This document shows, piece by piece, positions 53,801-61,495 of a stretch of DNA of 64,000 nucleotides (positions are counted from its first letter, which is position 1; the number at the start of each line of letters is the position of its first letter). The DNA is from CAYNVQ01 sp964400735. GTDB taxonomy: Bacteria > Acidobacteriota > Aminicenantia > Aminicenantales > Aminicenantaceae. The DNA lies in NCBI GenBank assembly GCA_964400735.1, contig CAYNVQ010000006.1, positions 124,001 to 188,000 on the forward strand, written 5' to 3'. The notes below the pieces were generated by a model. It had not been told where the DNA came from, searched no databases, and worked only from the letters and a program-made list of their open reading frames with translations. A program made the translations under genes and the position numbers.

Positions 53801-54079
53801 TCGGCGCTGCGCTACACCATCGAGGACCTGACCCAGAAAAGAAGGGGGACCATGCATACCGTCGACCTGAAAGAACACGATTTTATCGATCTCACACTGG
53901 ACCTCAAGCAGATGGGCGTCGGAGGAGACGATTCGTGGGGAGCCCGACCTCATCCCCAATACATGTTGCCAGCGCAGGATTACTCTTACACCTTCCGCTT
54001 GAGGCCACTATCCCCTGGTGAAGATCCGATGAAACTGAGCAAGCAAAAATTTCACCCGCTCAAACAGCCGGGACAATAA
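50837..54079 (+). CDS. lacZ: Exported GH2 beta-galactosidase (LacZ-type)
   Basis: 1080 aa with a signal peptide (hydrophobic 14-30). Domain order follows LacZ: sugar-binding jelly roll (about 60-260; SVPGNWQLQGYDVPIYRN, SYLECQDYWRLSGLFRNVYL), Ig-like domain, TIM barrel (KGVNRHEHDPITG, RTCHYPDDPQWYELCD), Ig-like domain and the C-terminal beta-galactosidase small-chain domain (LPNFWRAPTDND...). Acid/base Glu502 in SMGNEAGDG and nucleophile Glu565 in LCEYAHAMGNS are both present. It cleaves terminal beta-galactose from glycans in the periplasm. AAAGGAGGAGG precedes the ATG. Galactose specificity is likely but other GH2 activities are possible. Confidence 0.92.
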   Translation: MRLSYARRKKYRQMFFILSVLILLSSVALSGAEGLSVESDDSSQANDWENPRMIGMNKEPAHCTLMPFISLEKALQGDRFKSDYFLSLNGKWKFNWVAKPADRPKEFYRTGFDVSEWKEISVPGNWQLQGYDVPIYRNSAYPFKKDPPRIPHENNPVGSYLTELVVPDAWQGRQVFVHFDGVESAFYLWINGEKVGYSQGSRTPAEFDITRFLQPGKNTLAAEVYRFSDGSYLECQDYWRLSGLFRNVYLFSTPSVHIRDFEVLAELDENYRNASLEVNARVSNYGNSACRDHTVELMLLDSENNPVERKVLAQGSSEYIAPGAESIVKMSAGVNAPLKWSAEFPHLYTVVLLLRNDSGEVIEIESTKFGFRKVEIKGGQLLLNGQPILVKGVNRHEHDPITGHYVTRESMIQDILLMKRHNINTVRTCHYPDDPQWYELCDKYGLYLIDEANIESHGMGYKPDVTLANKPDWKEAHLDRIIRMVERDKNHPSVIIWSMGNEAGDGTNFEAASEWIHRRDPSRPVHYERAELRPHTDIYCPMYDRIEQIVAYAEQKQNRPLILCEYAHAMGNSVGNLQDYWDAIERYDHLQGGSIWDWVDQGIEKTTPDGRKYWGYGGDFGDSPSDRNFCLNGLVLPDRGLTPKLIEVKKVYQNVGFKPADLASGKVEVHNKFFFSNLDAFDFFWLLAEDGTTLDTGCLGSLDIEPGQSQIVTVPFKQPKAKPGSEYWLLFSVRLKEDTSWAPREHEIAAEQLKLPLAQAAVPLGIENLPSLRKTEDSQAVTVEGKDFSLRFDKRTGSMESYLYRGTELLAEGPLPNFWRAPTDNDFGNGMERRCAVWKQASSDRKVERLTVEELGPSVIKLTVLFELPDVQSSHQTTYTVLGSGDVIVENSLKVGQTELPELPRFGMRLRLPDAFERVEWYGRGPHENYCDRYTSAFVGHYKSTVREQYVPYISPQENGTRMDVRWVAFFDDKGTGIAFFGMDLLSLSALRYTIEDLTQKRRGTMHTVDLKEHDFIDLTLDLKQMGVGGDDSWGARPHPQYMLPAQDYSYTFRLRPLSPGEDPMKLSKQKFHPLKQPGQ

Positions 54080-54104
54080 GGACTTTTTTGAAACTCCGAT
54101 AAGA

Positions 54105-54121
54105 AACTCTCCAAGAGAGTT
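54105..54121. terminator. Short hairpin between convergent genes
   Basis: AACTCTC-CAA-GAGAGTT, a perfect 7-bp stem just beyond both stop codons (lacZ plus strand, TerC minus strand). No long U-tract on either side, so a weak bidirectional terminator at best. Confidence 0.45.
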
Positions 54122-54123
54122 CC

Positions 54124-54864
54124 CTATTCCGCGATAGGTTTGCGCAGCTGGATCGGTTTTCCCGCTTTTTCCCTCACTTTCAGGTTCAATATTTCGACCC
54201 CGAGTGAAAAGGCCATGGCAAAATAGATGTAGCCCTTAGGGATATGCAAGTCGAGTCCTTCGCCCATAAGGGAGAATCCGATCAAAAGCAAGAAACTCAA
54301 GGCCAGCATCTTGACGGTGGGATGGGTGTCCACAAAATTTCCGATTGCTCGGGCAGACAGCATCATGACCCCCACGGCGATCACGATGGCCAGAATCATC
54401 ACCGCAAGATGCTCGGCCAGACCCACGGCGGTGATGACCGAATCCAGCGAGAATACGATGTCCAGGATAGCGATCTGGATGAGGACCGATACTAGGTTTC
54501 TAGCGACCTTGGATTTGGCCGTTTCAGGTTTTCCTTCCAGGCTGACATGGATTTCGTGGGTGCTTTTGGCCAGCAAAAAGAGCCCTCCGGCCAGAAGGAT
54601 GATATCCCGGCCAGAGATAGCATTCCTGAACACAGTGAAGAGGGAAGCCGTCAGGGTCATGATCCAAGTCAGGGTAAGAAGAAGCAGGATCCGGGTTACC
54701 ATGGCCAGAGCCAGGCCCAAAGTGCGTGCTTTGTTGCGCTGGCCAGAAGGGAGCCGTCCCACTAAAACCGAGATAAAGACGATATTGTCGATTCCGAGAA
54801 CGATTTCTAAGGCCGTGAGGGTGGCCAAGGCCACCCAGGCTTGGGGTTGTATGATCCATTCCAT
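54124..54864 (-). CDS. TerC-family integral membrane protein
   Basis: 246 aa, seven membrane helices. The TerC hallmarks are present: ALEIVLGIDNIVFISVLVGRLP in the first helices and LDIVFSLDSVITAVGLA later, both carrying the membrane-embedded acidic residues thought to move metal ions (Mn2+ export in recent work on this family). AAAGGTGA precedes the ATG. No tellurite operon partner is nearby, so metal homeostasis or supply of metal to exported enzymes is more likely than resistance. Confidence 0.92.
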   Translation of the reverse strand: MEWIIQPQAWVALATLTALEIVLGIDNIVFISVLVGRLPSGQRNKARTLGLALAMVTRILLLLTLTWIMTLTASLFTVFRNAISGRDIILLAGGLFLLAKSTHEIHVSLEGKPETAKSKVARNLVSVLIQIAILDIVFSLDSVITAVGLAEHLAVMILAIVIAVGVMMLSARAIGNFVDTHPTVKMLALSFLLLIGFSLMGEGLDLHIPKGYIYFAMAFSLGVEILNLKVREKAGKPIQLRKPIAE

Positions 54865-55125
54865 ATCCGATCACCTTTCCTACCTGATTTATTCAGGTCA
54901 AGAGAACTTTTTCGTTTTCACTCTCCATGAGGTTAACATACGCCGATCGGAATGATCAACGCCTATTCTGACCTTCCGGTATCATCTTCCTGTTCGCCTA
55001 TTAAATACTGGGTTAGCGAATTTTCCTCGAATCCGAATCAACCTTCCCCTCATCGACTTTGAAGAAAATCGGTCAGGATCCATAATTTTCTGATAGACTT
55101 ATCCTTGAATTTTTAAAGCAGAATT

Positions 55126-56499
55126 ATGGCGATAGGATCCTGTAAATTTATAGTTTTTATTGACTCGAAAGAGCGTTGGAAAGATAATCGGCATCTTATG
55201 GATCCGGACAGAATTAAAGCTCCTCTTCCTCCACCCCTGGAGGGTGCGCCGTCAAGAGCCCTAGTCTTCCGTTTTCTGGAGAGTTTCCGGTGGAGACAGG
55301 CGTTCACCGCCCTGCGGTACCGGAATTACCGCCTCTGGTTCTGGGGCCAGATGACGTCTCTTTTCGGGACCTGGATGCAGCAAACCGCCGCAGGATTTCT
55401 GATCTATGAGCTGACCCATTCCCCGGCCTATCTCGGCTATGCAGTTTTTGCCATGGGCGTTCCCCCCTGGCTTTTCATGATGTACGGAGGGGTTCTGGCC
55501 GACCGCATCGCGCGGCGGACGCTTCTGATCATCACCCAGACTGTAATGATGATCCTGGCTTTGATCCTTTCGGCTTTGACTTTTCTTCACCTTATTCAGG
55601 CCTGGCACATCATCGTTCTGGCCTTCGGTCTGGGGGTGGCTAATGCCTTCGATGCTCCAGCCAGGCAGGCGTTTGTGCGGGAACTGGTTGCACCTGAAGA
55701 CATGACGAATGCCATCGCTTTGAATTCGGCCATGTTCAATTCGGCGACGTCCATCGGGCCTGCTGTTTCCGGTGTGACCTATGCCCTGATCGGCCCGGCC
55801 TGGTGTTTCACCATTAACGCTGTCTCTTTCCTGGCGATAATCATAGCCCTCTCGCTGATGAGAATTGGCCCTCTGCCCAAGCCCGTTCAAAGGAATTCAA
55901 TGGGATCAGATTTGAAGGAAGGAATGCACTACATATTCAACCACTCCATGATCAGAACCTTGATCGGTGTGGTAGCAGCAACCAGTTTTTTGGGGATTTC
56001 CTTTGCCACATTGATTCCTGCCTGGGCGGTTAAGATTCTGGGCGGCGATGCCACGACCAATGGAATCCTTCAATCGGCCCGAGGTTTGGGTGCACTGTTC
56101 GGAGCTTTAATGATCGCCTCCCTGGGCCGATTCCAGTTCAGGGGTCGGCTTTTGACTGTGGGGAGTTTTGTCTTTCCCCTCTTACTGCTGGTGTTCAGCT
56201 TCCTGCGCTGGCTCCCCCTCTCTTTGTTGGTGCTTTTCTGTGTGGGGGTATCCATCATGCTTATTTTCAACCTGGCCAATGCGATGATTCAAAGCCTCGT
56301 TGAAGACAATCTGCGGGGAAGGGTGATGAGTATCTACAGCTTTTCTTTTTTTGGGCTGATGCCGATCGGTTCCCTGCTGGTCGGTCTTATTGCGGAACAT
56401 TTCAGCGAGCCCACAGCCATCATCATCAACTCCCTTATTCTATTGGGATTTTATGTGCTGGTCAAAATATTTATGCCCAAACTGTATGAACTCACCTAG
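55126..56499 (+). CDS. MFS transporter (EntS/MFS_3-type exporter)
   Basis: About 457 aa with 12 hydrophobic segments. FWGQMTSLFGTWMQQTAAGFLIYELTHSPAYLG and YGGVLADRIARRTLLI (motif A between TM2 and TM3) are typical of the MFS_3/EntS subfamily of exporters, as is APARQAFVRELVAPEDMTNAIALN. It exports small molecules by proton antiport; substrate unknown. The start is uncertain: ATG 55126 has no ribosome site, and ATG 55198 (MDPDRIKAPL) would remove 24 residues without loss of any helix. Confidence 0.85.
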   Translation: MAIGSCKFIVFIDSKERWKDNRHLMDPDRIKAPLPPPLEGAPSRALVFRFLESFRWRQAFTALRYRNYRLWFWGQMTSLFGTWMQQTAAGFLIYELTHSPAYLGYAVFAMGVPPWLFMMYGGVLADRIARRTLLIITQTVMMILALILSALTFLHLIQAWHIIVLAFGLGVANAFDAPARQAFVRELVAPEDMTNAIALNSAMFNSATSIGPAVSGVTYALIGPAWCFTINAVSFLAIIIALSLMRIGPLPKPVQRNSMGSDLKEGMHYIFNHSMIRTLIGVVAATSFLGISFATLIPAWAVKILGGDATTNGILQSARGLGALFGALMIASLGRFQFRGRLLTVGSFVFPLLLLVFSFLRWLPLSLLVLFCVGVSIMLIFNLANAMIQSLVEDNLRGRVMSIYSFSFFGLMPIGSLLVGLIAEHFSEPTAIIINSLILLGFYVLVKIFMPKLYELT

Positions 56500-56849
56500 G
56501 CCTGTTACGTATTTCCGGTATCATGCCTTAGTGGGTTACTCAATCATGATGAATCCTCCTACAGCCTAGGGGAGTGTTGATTGCTGAATTGGGCTTGATT
56601 TGTTTGATGAAAAGGCCGTAGATCACGGAAAAAAAATCCTTTGCTGGTGTCAGAGCCTTTTTGAAATTCGTGAAAAATAAATGAGAAATGTACCGAATTT
56701 CCGTAGGTAATTCAGTAGTAGAAGAAGACAGACAAAGGCCTGGGGGGTGCCAGGCCCACAAAAGGAGGGAAAAAAAGGGAATGGATTTGTTATATAAATT
56801 AGACAAAAGAAAAGCTGTATTTATTCCTTCAAAAGCAGAAAATCTCGAT
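56500..56849. other. Convergent gap of about 350 nt with one GC-rich hairpin
   Basis: Between the MFS gene and the Spy-like gene. It contains the hairpin at 56737-56756. An ATG at 56780 with GGAGGG upstream opens a frame that runs antisense into the Spy-like gene and is not supported as a gene. Confidence 0.5.
56737..56756. terminator. GC-rich hairpin in convergent gap
   Basis: GGCCTGG-GGGGTG-CCAGGCC, a perfect 7-bp GC stem. No U-tract on the plus side; could be a Rho-assisted end of the MFS transcript or an intergenic repeat unit. Confidence 0.4.
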
Positions 56850-57293
56850 TTATCTCTTCTCAGGTGGCGGAGGTTTTATTTCCGGTCCAGGAAAAGGCGG
56901 ATCTCTCCTCGTCCATGGTCCACGGCCTCTCATCGGCCATGGTCTTCTTTGCCTCATCATTTTTTCCAGCCGTTTTTTTTGTTCTGGTGTCAGTACCGAA
57001 TCCAGTTCTTTCCGTAGGGATTCAAAAGAGGATGCCATGCCTTTTTCGAAGTTTTTGCGCAGTTCGAACACCTGTTGGGCATGTTTCTCGAAAATCTTGT
57101 TGATTCGTTCACTCTGTTCAGGAGTCGGACTAATCGTTTCTTCGAAGAAAGGCATGAATCTATTCGGATTGACCATAATGAAAGCCTGTCTTATCCGGTG
57201 ATGCAGATAAGCCCGGCTGAGCAAAGCCCCGAAGATTATCCCGATTATTAGCGTTGCGAGGATGATGAGTGTTGTCTTTACTTTTATGTTCAT
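56850..57293 (-). CDS. Membrane-anchored Spy/CpxP-like protein 2 (CnrX-like position)
   Basis: 147 aa from MNIKVKTTLIILATLIIGIIFGALL: one N-terminal membrane anchor, then a helical periplasmic domain with the Spy/CpxP pattern (ISPTPEQSERINKIFEKHAQQVF, then VLTPEQKKRLEKMM) and a Pro/Arg-rich tail. Start ATG 57293 follows the anti-sigma stop by 17 nt and has GGAG upstream. As third gene after an ECF sigma factor and anti-sigma factor it occupies the place of the metal sensor CnrX in CnrYXH operons; metal sensing is inferred. Confidence 0.75.
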   Translation of the reverse strand: MNIKVKTTLIILATLIIGIIFGALLSRAYLHHRIRQAFIMVNPNRFMPFFEETISPTPEQSERINKIFEKHAQQVFELRKNFEKGMASSFESLRKELDSVLTPEQKKRLEKMMRQRRPWPMRGRGPWTRRDPPFPGPEIKPPPPEKR

Positions 57294-57310
57294 TTTTAAC
57301 TTTCTCCATC

Positions 57311-57724
57311 CTAGAATAAAGGCCAACCGATGATATCTTCAACGGCTGCATCCGAAGCGTAAAAAATATCGTCCGAGGAGAGGGCGTCTCCTGTTCGAAA
57401 GTTGTAGATGAGGAGAATGAGCAAAATACCTGCCCCGATCAAAGCCAGCCTTCGAAACATAAACAGAAGGATTTCATAAAACGTTTCCAGGCCATTGTTC
57501 TTTTTTCCAAGAGACTCGATTCGACCCATCACCCGTTCAGCAAAATGCGGTCTGAAGGCTGGTTTCGGGATTTCTGCAAGGGCCTGGCGCTGGATGAGAA
57601 TCCTCTCTTTTTCTTTTCGCAGCGCATCGGATTTATATAATGCTTCTTGCAGCCGGTTTTTTTCCTTTTCTCCCAGTTCATCATCAAAAGAACGATAAAG
57701 AAGTTTCAAGATTTTTTTATCCAT
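57311..57724 (-). CDS. Single-pass anti-sigma factor-like protein
   Basis: 137 aa from MDKKILKLLYRSFDDELGEKEKNRLQ. The cytoplasmic helical part (about 1-85) includes PAFRPHFAERVMGRIE, a segment common in this anti-sigma class; one membrane helix follows (LALIGAGILLILLIYNF) and a short periplasmic tail. It lacks the ZAS zinc motif. Start 57724 is chosen since AGAGGGGAAGG lies directly upstream; ATG 57745 contains that site. Overlaps the sigma gene by 8 nt. Confidence 0.75.
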   Translation of the reverse strand: MDKKILKLLYRSFDDELGEKEKNRLQEALYKSDALRKEKERILIQRQALAEIPKPAFRPHFAERVMGRIESLGKKNNGLETFYEILLFMFRRLALIGAGILLILLIYNFRTGDALSSDDIFYASDAAVEDIIGWPLF

Positions 57725-58289
57725 GTCCTTCCCCTCTTTGTTCATATTTTTCCCAAAACAAAGGTGTCAAAATTTTTTTTAACTGCATTTGCGCTCTGGC
57801 CAGCCTTGAGAGAACGGTTCCCACCGGAAGGCGCAAGATTCGGGCGGTCTCTTTAGTCGTGTATCCCTGGATCAGTCGAAGAACGATGACAGAGCGGTAC
57901 TTCGGTTTGAGTTTTTGAAGGCCCGTGTGAACCACATTTTTAAGTTCTTTCAGGTTGTCCCGGGCTCTGTTATCTGGAGCGGTTTCAATTTTTTTGTCTT
58001 CTTTGGAGAAATGAAGGTCTTTGTGTCGTTTGCGGCGCTTGATTTCGTTAATCGAAAGATTGATAGCGATCCGCGTAAGATAGGTTCCAACGCTCGATTC
58101 GCCTCTGAATCTTTGAAGAGACTGGTAGAACCGAACAAAGGTTTCCTGGCCTACATCCTCCACTTCGGGACAATATCCAAGTATGTTGATCACGGTTGCC
58201 GCCACCTGACGCTCATATTTTTTTATCAGCTCTTTGAAGGCATTCTGGTCCCCGTTTCGGGCCTTTCTGACCAGTTCCTGTTCGCTCAG
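57717..58289 (-). CDS. ECF-type sigma factor 2, probable non-AUG start
   Basis: About 190 aa. Region 2: LSEQELVRKARNGDQNAFKELIKKYERQV, CPEVEDVGQETFVRFYQSL and YLTRIAINLSINEIKRRKR; region 4: LKPKYRSVIVLRLIQGYTTKETARILRLPVGTVLSRLARA. The first standard start (GTG 58205) would delete the conserved 28 N-terminal residues of region 2.1. In the extended frame there is no ATG, GTG or TTG before the upstream stop, but a CTG at 58289 has GAGGA 7 nt upstream. First gene of a sigma, anti-sigma, Spy-like operon. Confidence 0.85.
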   Translation of the reverse strand: MSEQELVRKARNGDQNAFKELIKKYERQVAATVINILGYCPEVEDVGQETFVRFYQSLQRFRGESSVGTYLTRIAINLSINEIKRRKRHKDLHFSKEDKKIETAPDNRARDNLKELKNVVHTGLQKLKPKYRSVIVLRLIQGYTTKETARILRLPVGTVLSRLARAQMQLKKILTPLFWEKYEQRGEGHG

Positions 58290-58594
58290 TTTCTTTTCCT
58301 CGATTGAAACAGCCGATTTTTACCTCGATAAGATATAATATCTATCCTGACACTGTATTAGACAAAAAATATGGCAATTTTATTCCTTCCGTTGACAGGG
58401 GCCGATTTGAACGGTTTTCATAGGGCTCGACCTGATTTTAGGAATTCTTCAGTCTATAGCACAGCCTCGGGGCAAAGTCAAAACCGCATGGCTGTCTTTT
58501 CATCTCCCCCGGCTTATATAAGTTAAAGGTGAAGGGAAAAAATAGAATTGAATATCCTCCATTATTTTTATATATGTAAAGGGGATGTGTAACG
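58290..58594. other. Divergent gap of about 300 nt
   Basis: Carries the promoters of the ECF operon (minus) and of the NamZ gene (plus). On the plus strand TTGAAT followed 17 nt later by TATATG (about 58545-58575) is a weak candidate promoter. No gene seen. Confidence 0.45.
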
Positions 58595-59833
58595 ATGAGA
58601 TACGTGGCATTCTTTTTAATGGTTTTGAGCGTTCTGATGGGTCCTAACTGCGCAGCGGATAAAAAAGAGGTTCGAGCGGGTCTGGATGTGTTCCTGGAAA
58701 AACACCTCTCGCTGCTCGAAGGGAAAAAGATAGGAATTATCACCAACCAGACCGGTGTCTCTTCATCGGGAGAACATATCGTGGATATTCTTTCGCGCCG
58801 GCCTGGAATATCGATCAGCTCTCTTTTCGCTCCCGAACACGGTATCAGAGGAGACCTTCAGGATGCCATGAAGATGGCTTCTTATACGGATGATAGAACC
58901 GGAATCCGTGTCTGGAGCCTGTATGGAGAGAACCTCAAGCCCTCCGAAGAAATGCTGGAGGATGTGGACGTGCTAGTCTACGACATCCTGGATGTCGGGG
59001 CTCGCTTTTACACCTTTATCAGCACAATGGGGTTAGCCATGGAGGCAGCCGCCGAGGCGGGAAAACAGTTCATTGTCCTCGATCGGCCTGACCCGATAAA
59101 TGGAATGACCATCGAGGGGCCCATTATCGAAAGACAATATTACTCTTTTGTCGGACAGTACCCGATTCCTGTGCGCTACGGTCTGACTCCTGGAGAGATG
59201 GCCCGGATGATCAAAGGCGAAGGTTGGATGGAAGGCATGGATAAATTGGACCTTCATGTCATTCCCATGGAGGGATGGAGGAGGGAGATGTGGTTCGACC
59301 AAACAGGACTTCCTTGGGTCAACCCCTCTCCCAACATTCCTACTAATCTGACCGCAACGGTCTACCCCGGGCTTTGTTTGGTCGAGGCCCTCAACGTCTC
59401 CGAAGGACGAGGAACCATGCGGCCTTTTGAGCAAATCGGAGCCCCCTGGATTGACAGCTTTGAGCTGGCTGAAGCCATGAGAGAACACGGACTGCCCGGA
59501 GTTTATTTCAAGCCTATATCTTTTACACCTGTCAGCCTTCCAAACGTCGCAACTTGGAATAAGTACATAAACAAGGAGATTCATGGATTGGAGGTTATCG
59601 TTACGGATAGGGAAAAAGTTCGGCCCCTTCAGGTTATGGTTTATCTCCTGCATACTTTGAAGAAACTTTATCCTGAGGAATTGGAGTTGCGCGAATATCT
59701 CGAGAAGCTGATCGGCATCCGGTCCTTCCGCCAATCCATAAATGAACTGCGGCAGCCAGAGGATATTCTTAGAGAGTGGGAGGCCGGAATCCGGGAGTTC
59801 GACAAAGCCCGAAAAAAATATCTGCTCTACTAG
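58595..59833 (+). CDS. namZ: Exo-beta-N-acetylmuramidase NamZ-like (DUF1343, GH171)
   Basis: 412 aa with a short signal peptide (MRYVAFFLMVLSVLMGPNCAA, Cys possible lipid site). Family marks: LEGKKIGIITNQTG, LFAPEHGIRGDLQD, YDILDVGARFYTFISTM, VLDRPDPINGM, GLPWVNPSPNIPT and LNVSEGRGTMRPFEQIGAPW. NamZ enzymes remove terminal MurNAc from peptidoglycan fragments; here export suggests digestion of cell-wall material outside the cytoplasm. AAAGGGG precedes the ATG. The M28 peptidase follows after 35 nt, so the two may be cotranscribed. Confidence 0.88.
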   Translation: MRYVAFFLMVLSVLMGPNCAADKKEVRAGLDVFLEKHLSLLEGKKIGIITNQTGVSSSGEHIVDILSRRPGISISSLFAPEHGIRGDLQDAMKMASYTDDRTGIRVWSLYGENLKPSEEMLEDVDVLVYDILDVGARFYTFISTMGLAMEAAAEAGKQFIVLDRPDPINGMTIEGPIIERQYYSFVGQYPIPVRYGLTPGEMARMIKGEGWMEGMDKLDLHVIPMEGWRREMWFDQTGLPWVNPSPNIPTNLTATVYPGLCLVEALNVSEGRGTMRPFEQIGAPWIDSFELAEAMREHGLPGVYFKPISFTPVSLPNVATWNKYINKEIHGLEVIVTDREKVRPLQVMVYLLHTLKKLYPEELELREYLEKLIGIRSFRQSINELRQPEDILREWEAGIREFDKARKKYLLY

Positions 59834-59868
59834 TGAGTTTGTTCCGGATGAAAGTAAAGGGGACAGGG

Positions 59869-61263
59869 ATGCAGCGGTCGAGACGGTTCACAATCAGAAA
59901 ATCCGATATAGCGAAGCATCTAGATGTGTTGTGCAATCAAATAGGGAATCGGTACAGCGGCTCAAGGGGAGAAAGGCTAGCGGCAGAATACATGGCGGAG
60001 AATATGAGGAAATTAGGTCTGGCCGTCGAGATTCAAACCTTCAAGTTTCCTAACTGGAGGCCTAGAAAGATAAAGGCTACTCTAATTAAAAATGGCAAGG
60101 AAAAGAGCATTTCGAATGTTGGCCCATTCTTGTATTCCCCATCCACGAAAAAGGGCGGAGTCACTGGCAATGTCGTGTATATCGAGAGCCACCATCCTTC
60201 GATTTTCAAAAAAAGAAATATGAAGGGAAAAATCGGCCTCAGCATCGGGGCTTTCGAGATCGCCAGCCCCGAGATTGCCGGACGGATCATGGATTCCGGA
60301 TTAGAAGGAATGATGACCGTGGATGACCGGATCCCTTTTCCGTGGCGGGTACCCGTCGGCCAGGCACCGCAGTGGAGCCAAAATTATTCTTTGCCCACGG
60401 TTGCCGTTCCCTACTTAAAAGCTATCGAGTTGGTCAAACAGTTGCCGGCCAGAGCGAGGCTGGAGATAACCGCCTGGACCGGAGTGGAGGAGAGTCGGAA
60501 TGTCATCGCGGAAGTTCAAGGAAACAAATATCCGGACCAGGTTATCGTGGTCAGTGCCCATACGGACTCGGTCCTCTACAATACGGGTGCGGATGACAAT
60601 GCCTCAGGTTGTGTGTTTGTGCTAGAGCTGGCCAGGTTCTTAGCCGGGCAAAGACCTGCTCGGACGGTGCGATTCATCAGCTATGGCGTAGAAGAGAAGC
60701 TATCGGTCGGTGCTTATTTGTATATGCGGTCGCTTAAAGGAGACGAAGTGGAAAAGATCGTATTTTGCCTCAATGCCGACAGCATCGGCGGACGCATCGG
60801 GCAAAATATGGCCCTTTGTACCGGAACGCCAGAGTTGCGGGAATATTTGGAGAGAAAATTCAGCGAACTGGATTATCCGGGGGAAACGAGGGACGAGGTC
60901 AATCCTTATAGCGACCATTTTCCTCTGAACATCCGCGGTGTGCCTTCGGTCTGGGTGAGCCGGTTGAGCCTTTTCAGAGCGAGCTACTGGACTCTCCACA
61001 GCGTTCACGACAACATAGACAATATCAGTGTGGATGTTTGTGCCGAGACGATTTCAACCTACGGCACGATCCTTGCAGAGATGGCTTCCAGGCCAACGAT
61101 TCCTTTCCCCCGGAAGATATCCCCGAAACAGAAGCAGGAAGTGAAAAAGGTCGCCAAAGAGTCCTATCGCCATCCTTGGAATCCTAAATACTCAAAATCT
61201 CTGGGGGCATCCTCGTTTCCACGACAAAGAAAAGTCAAGCAGGCTGTTTCATCAGCCCGCTGA
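59869..61263 (+). CDS. M28-family zinc aminopeptidase
   Basis: 464 aa. The M28 zinc ligands appear in order: VSAHTDS (His231), TGADDNASG (bridging Asp), YGVEEK (Glu pair: catalytic and ligand), LNADSIGG (Asp) and YSDHFPL / SVHDNID (late His). A PA-like insert (about 110-190) precedes the catalytic domain. No clear signal peptide, unlike many M28 enzymes. Start ATG 59869 (MQRSRRFTIRKSDI) is chosen for AAGGGGA upstream; ATG 59848 is possible, and the frame to 59776 overlaps NamZ. It trims N-terminal residues from peptides. Confidence 0.85.
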   Translation: MQRSRRFTIRKSDIAKHLDVLCNQIGNRYSGSRGERLAAEYMAENMRKLGLAVEIQTFKFPNWRPRKIKATLIKNGKEKSISNVGPFLYSPSTKKGGVTGNVVYIESHHPSIFKKRNMKGKIGLSIGAFEIASPEIAGRIMDSGLEGMMTVDDRIPFPWRVPVGQAPQWSQNYSLPTVAVPYLKAIELVKQLPARARLEITAWTGVEESRNVIAEVQGNKYPDQVIVVSAHTDSVLYNTGADDNASGCVFVLELARFLAGQRPARTVRFISYGVEEKLSVGAYLYMRSLKGDEVEKIVFCLNADSIGGRIGQNMALCTGTPELREYLERKFSELDYPGETRDEVNPYSDHFPLNIRGVPSVWVSRLSLFRASYWTLHSVHDNIDNISVDVCAETISTYGTILAEMASRPTIPFPRKISPKQKQEVKKVAKESYRHPWNPKYSKSLGASSFPRQRKVKQAVSSAR

Positions 61264-61495
61264 TTTTTCCCAGCGAGTCCTTGGAGGGGGAACAGATAGG
61301 ATGCCTGCCCGCAAAGCTCGCTTTCGATGGCCGCTCACCTCCAGATGGCTTCCTAACCAGCCTGCCTGACTTCAAAAAGATCTGTCACGGAAAAGAGGAT
61401 ACCTACTAAATCCCTCCTAATGTTGTCAATCCTATGAAGAGTGTGATATTTTACAAGAGAAAAAATCAGAGGCGAAAAAATGAGGAGTTTGAAAC

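Noticed and set aside
56780..57017. ATG with GGAGGG upstream opening a plus-strand frame
   Set aside because: Most of the frame is antisense to the Spy-like gene, and its Arg/Ser/Pro-rich translation is typical of a shadow frame.
61264..61495. Possible folate-type riboswitch before folD
   Set aside because: I could not trace a conserved pseudoknot or helices of the known tetrahydrofolate riboswitch in this gap.
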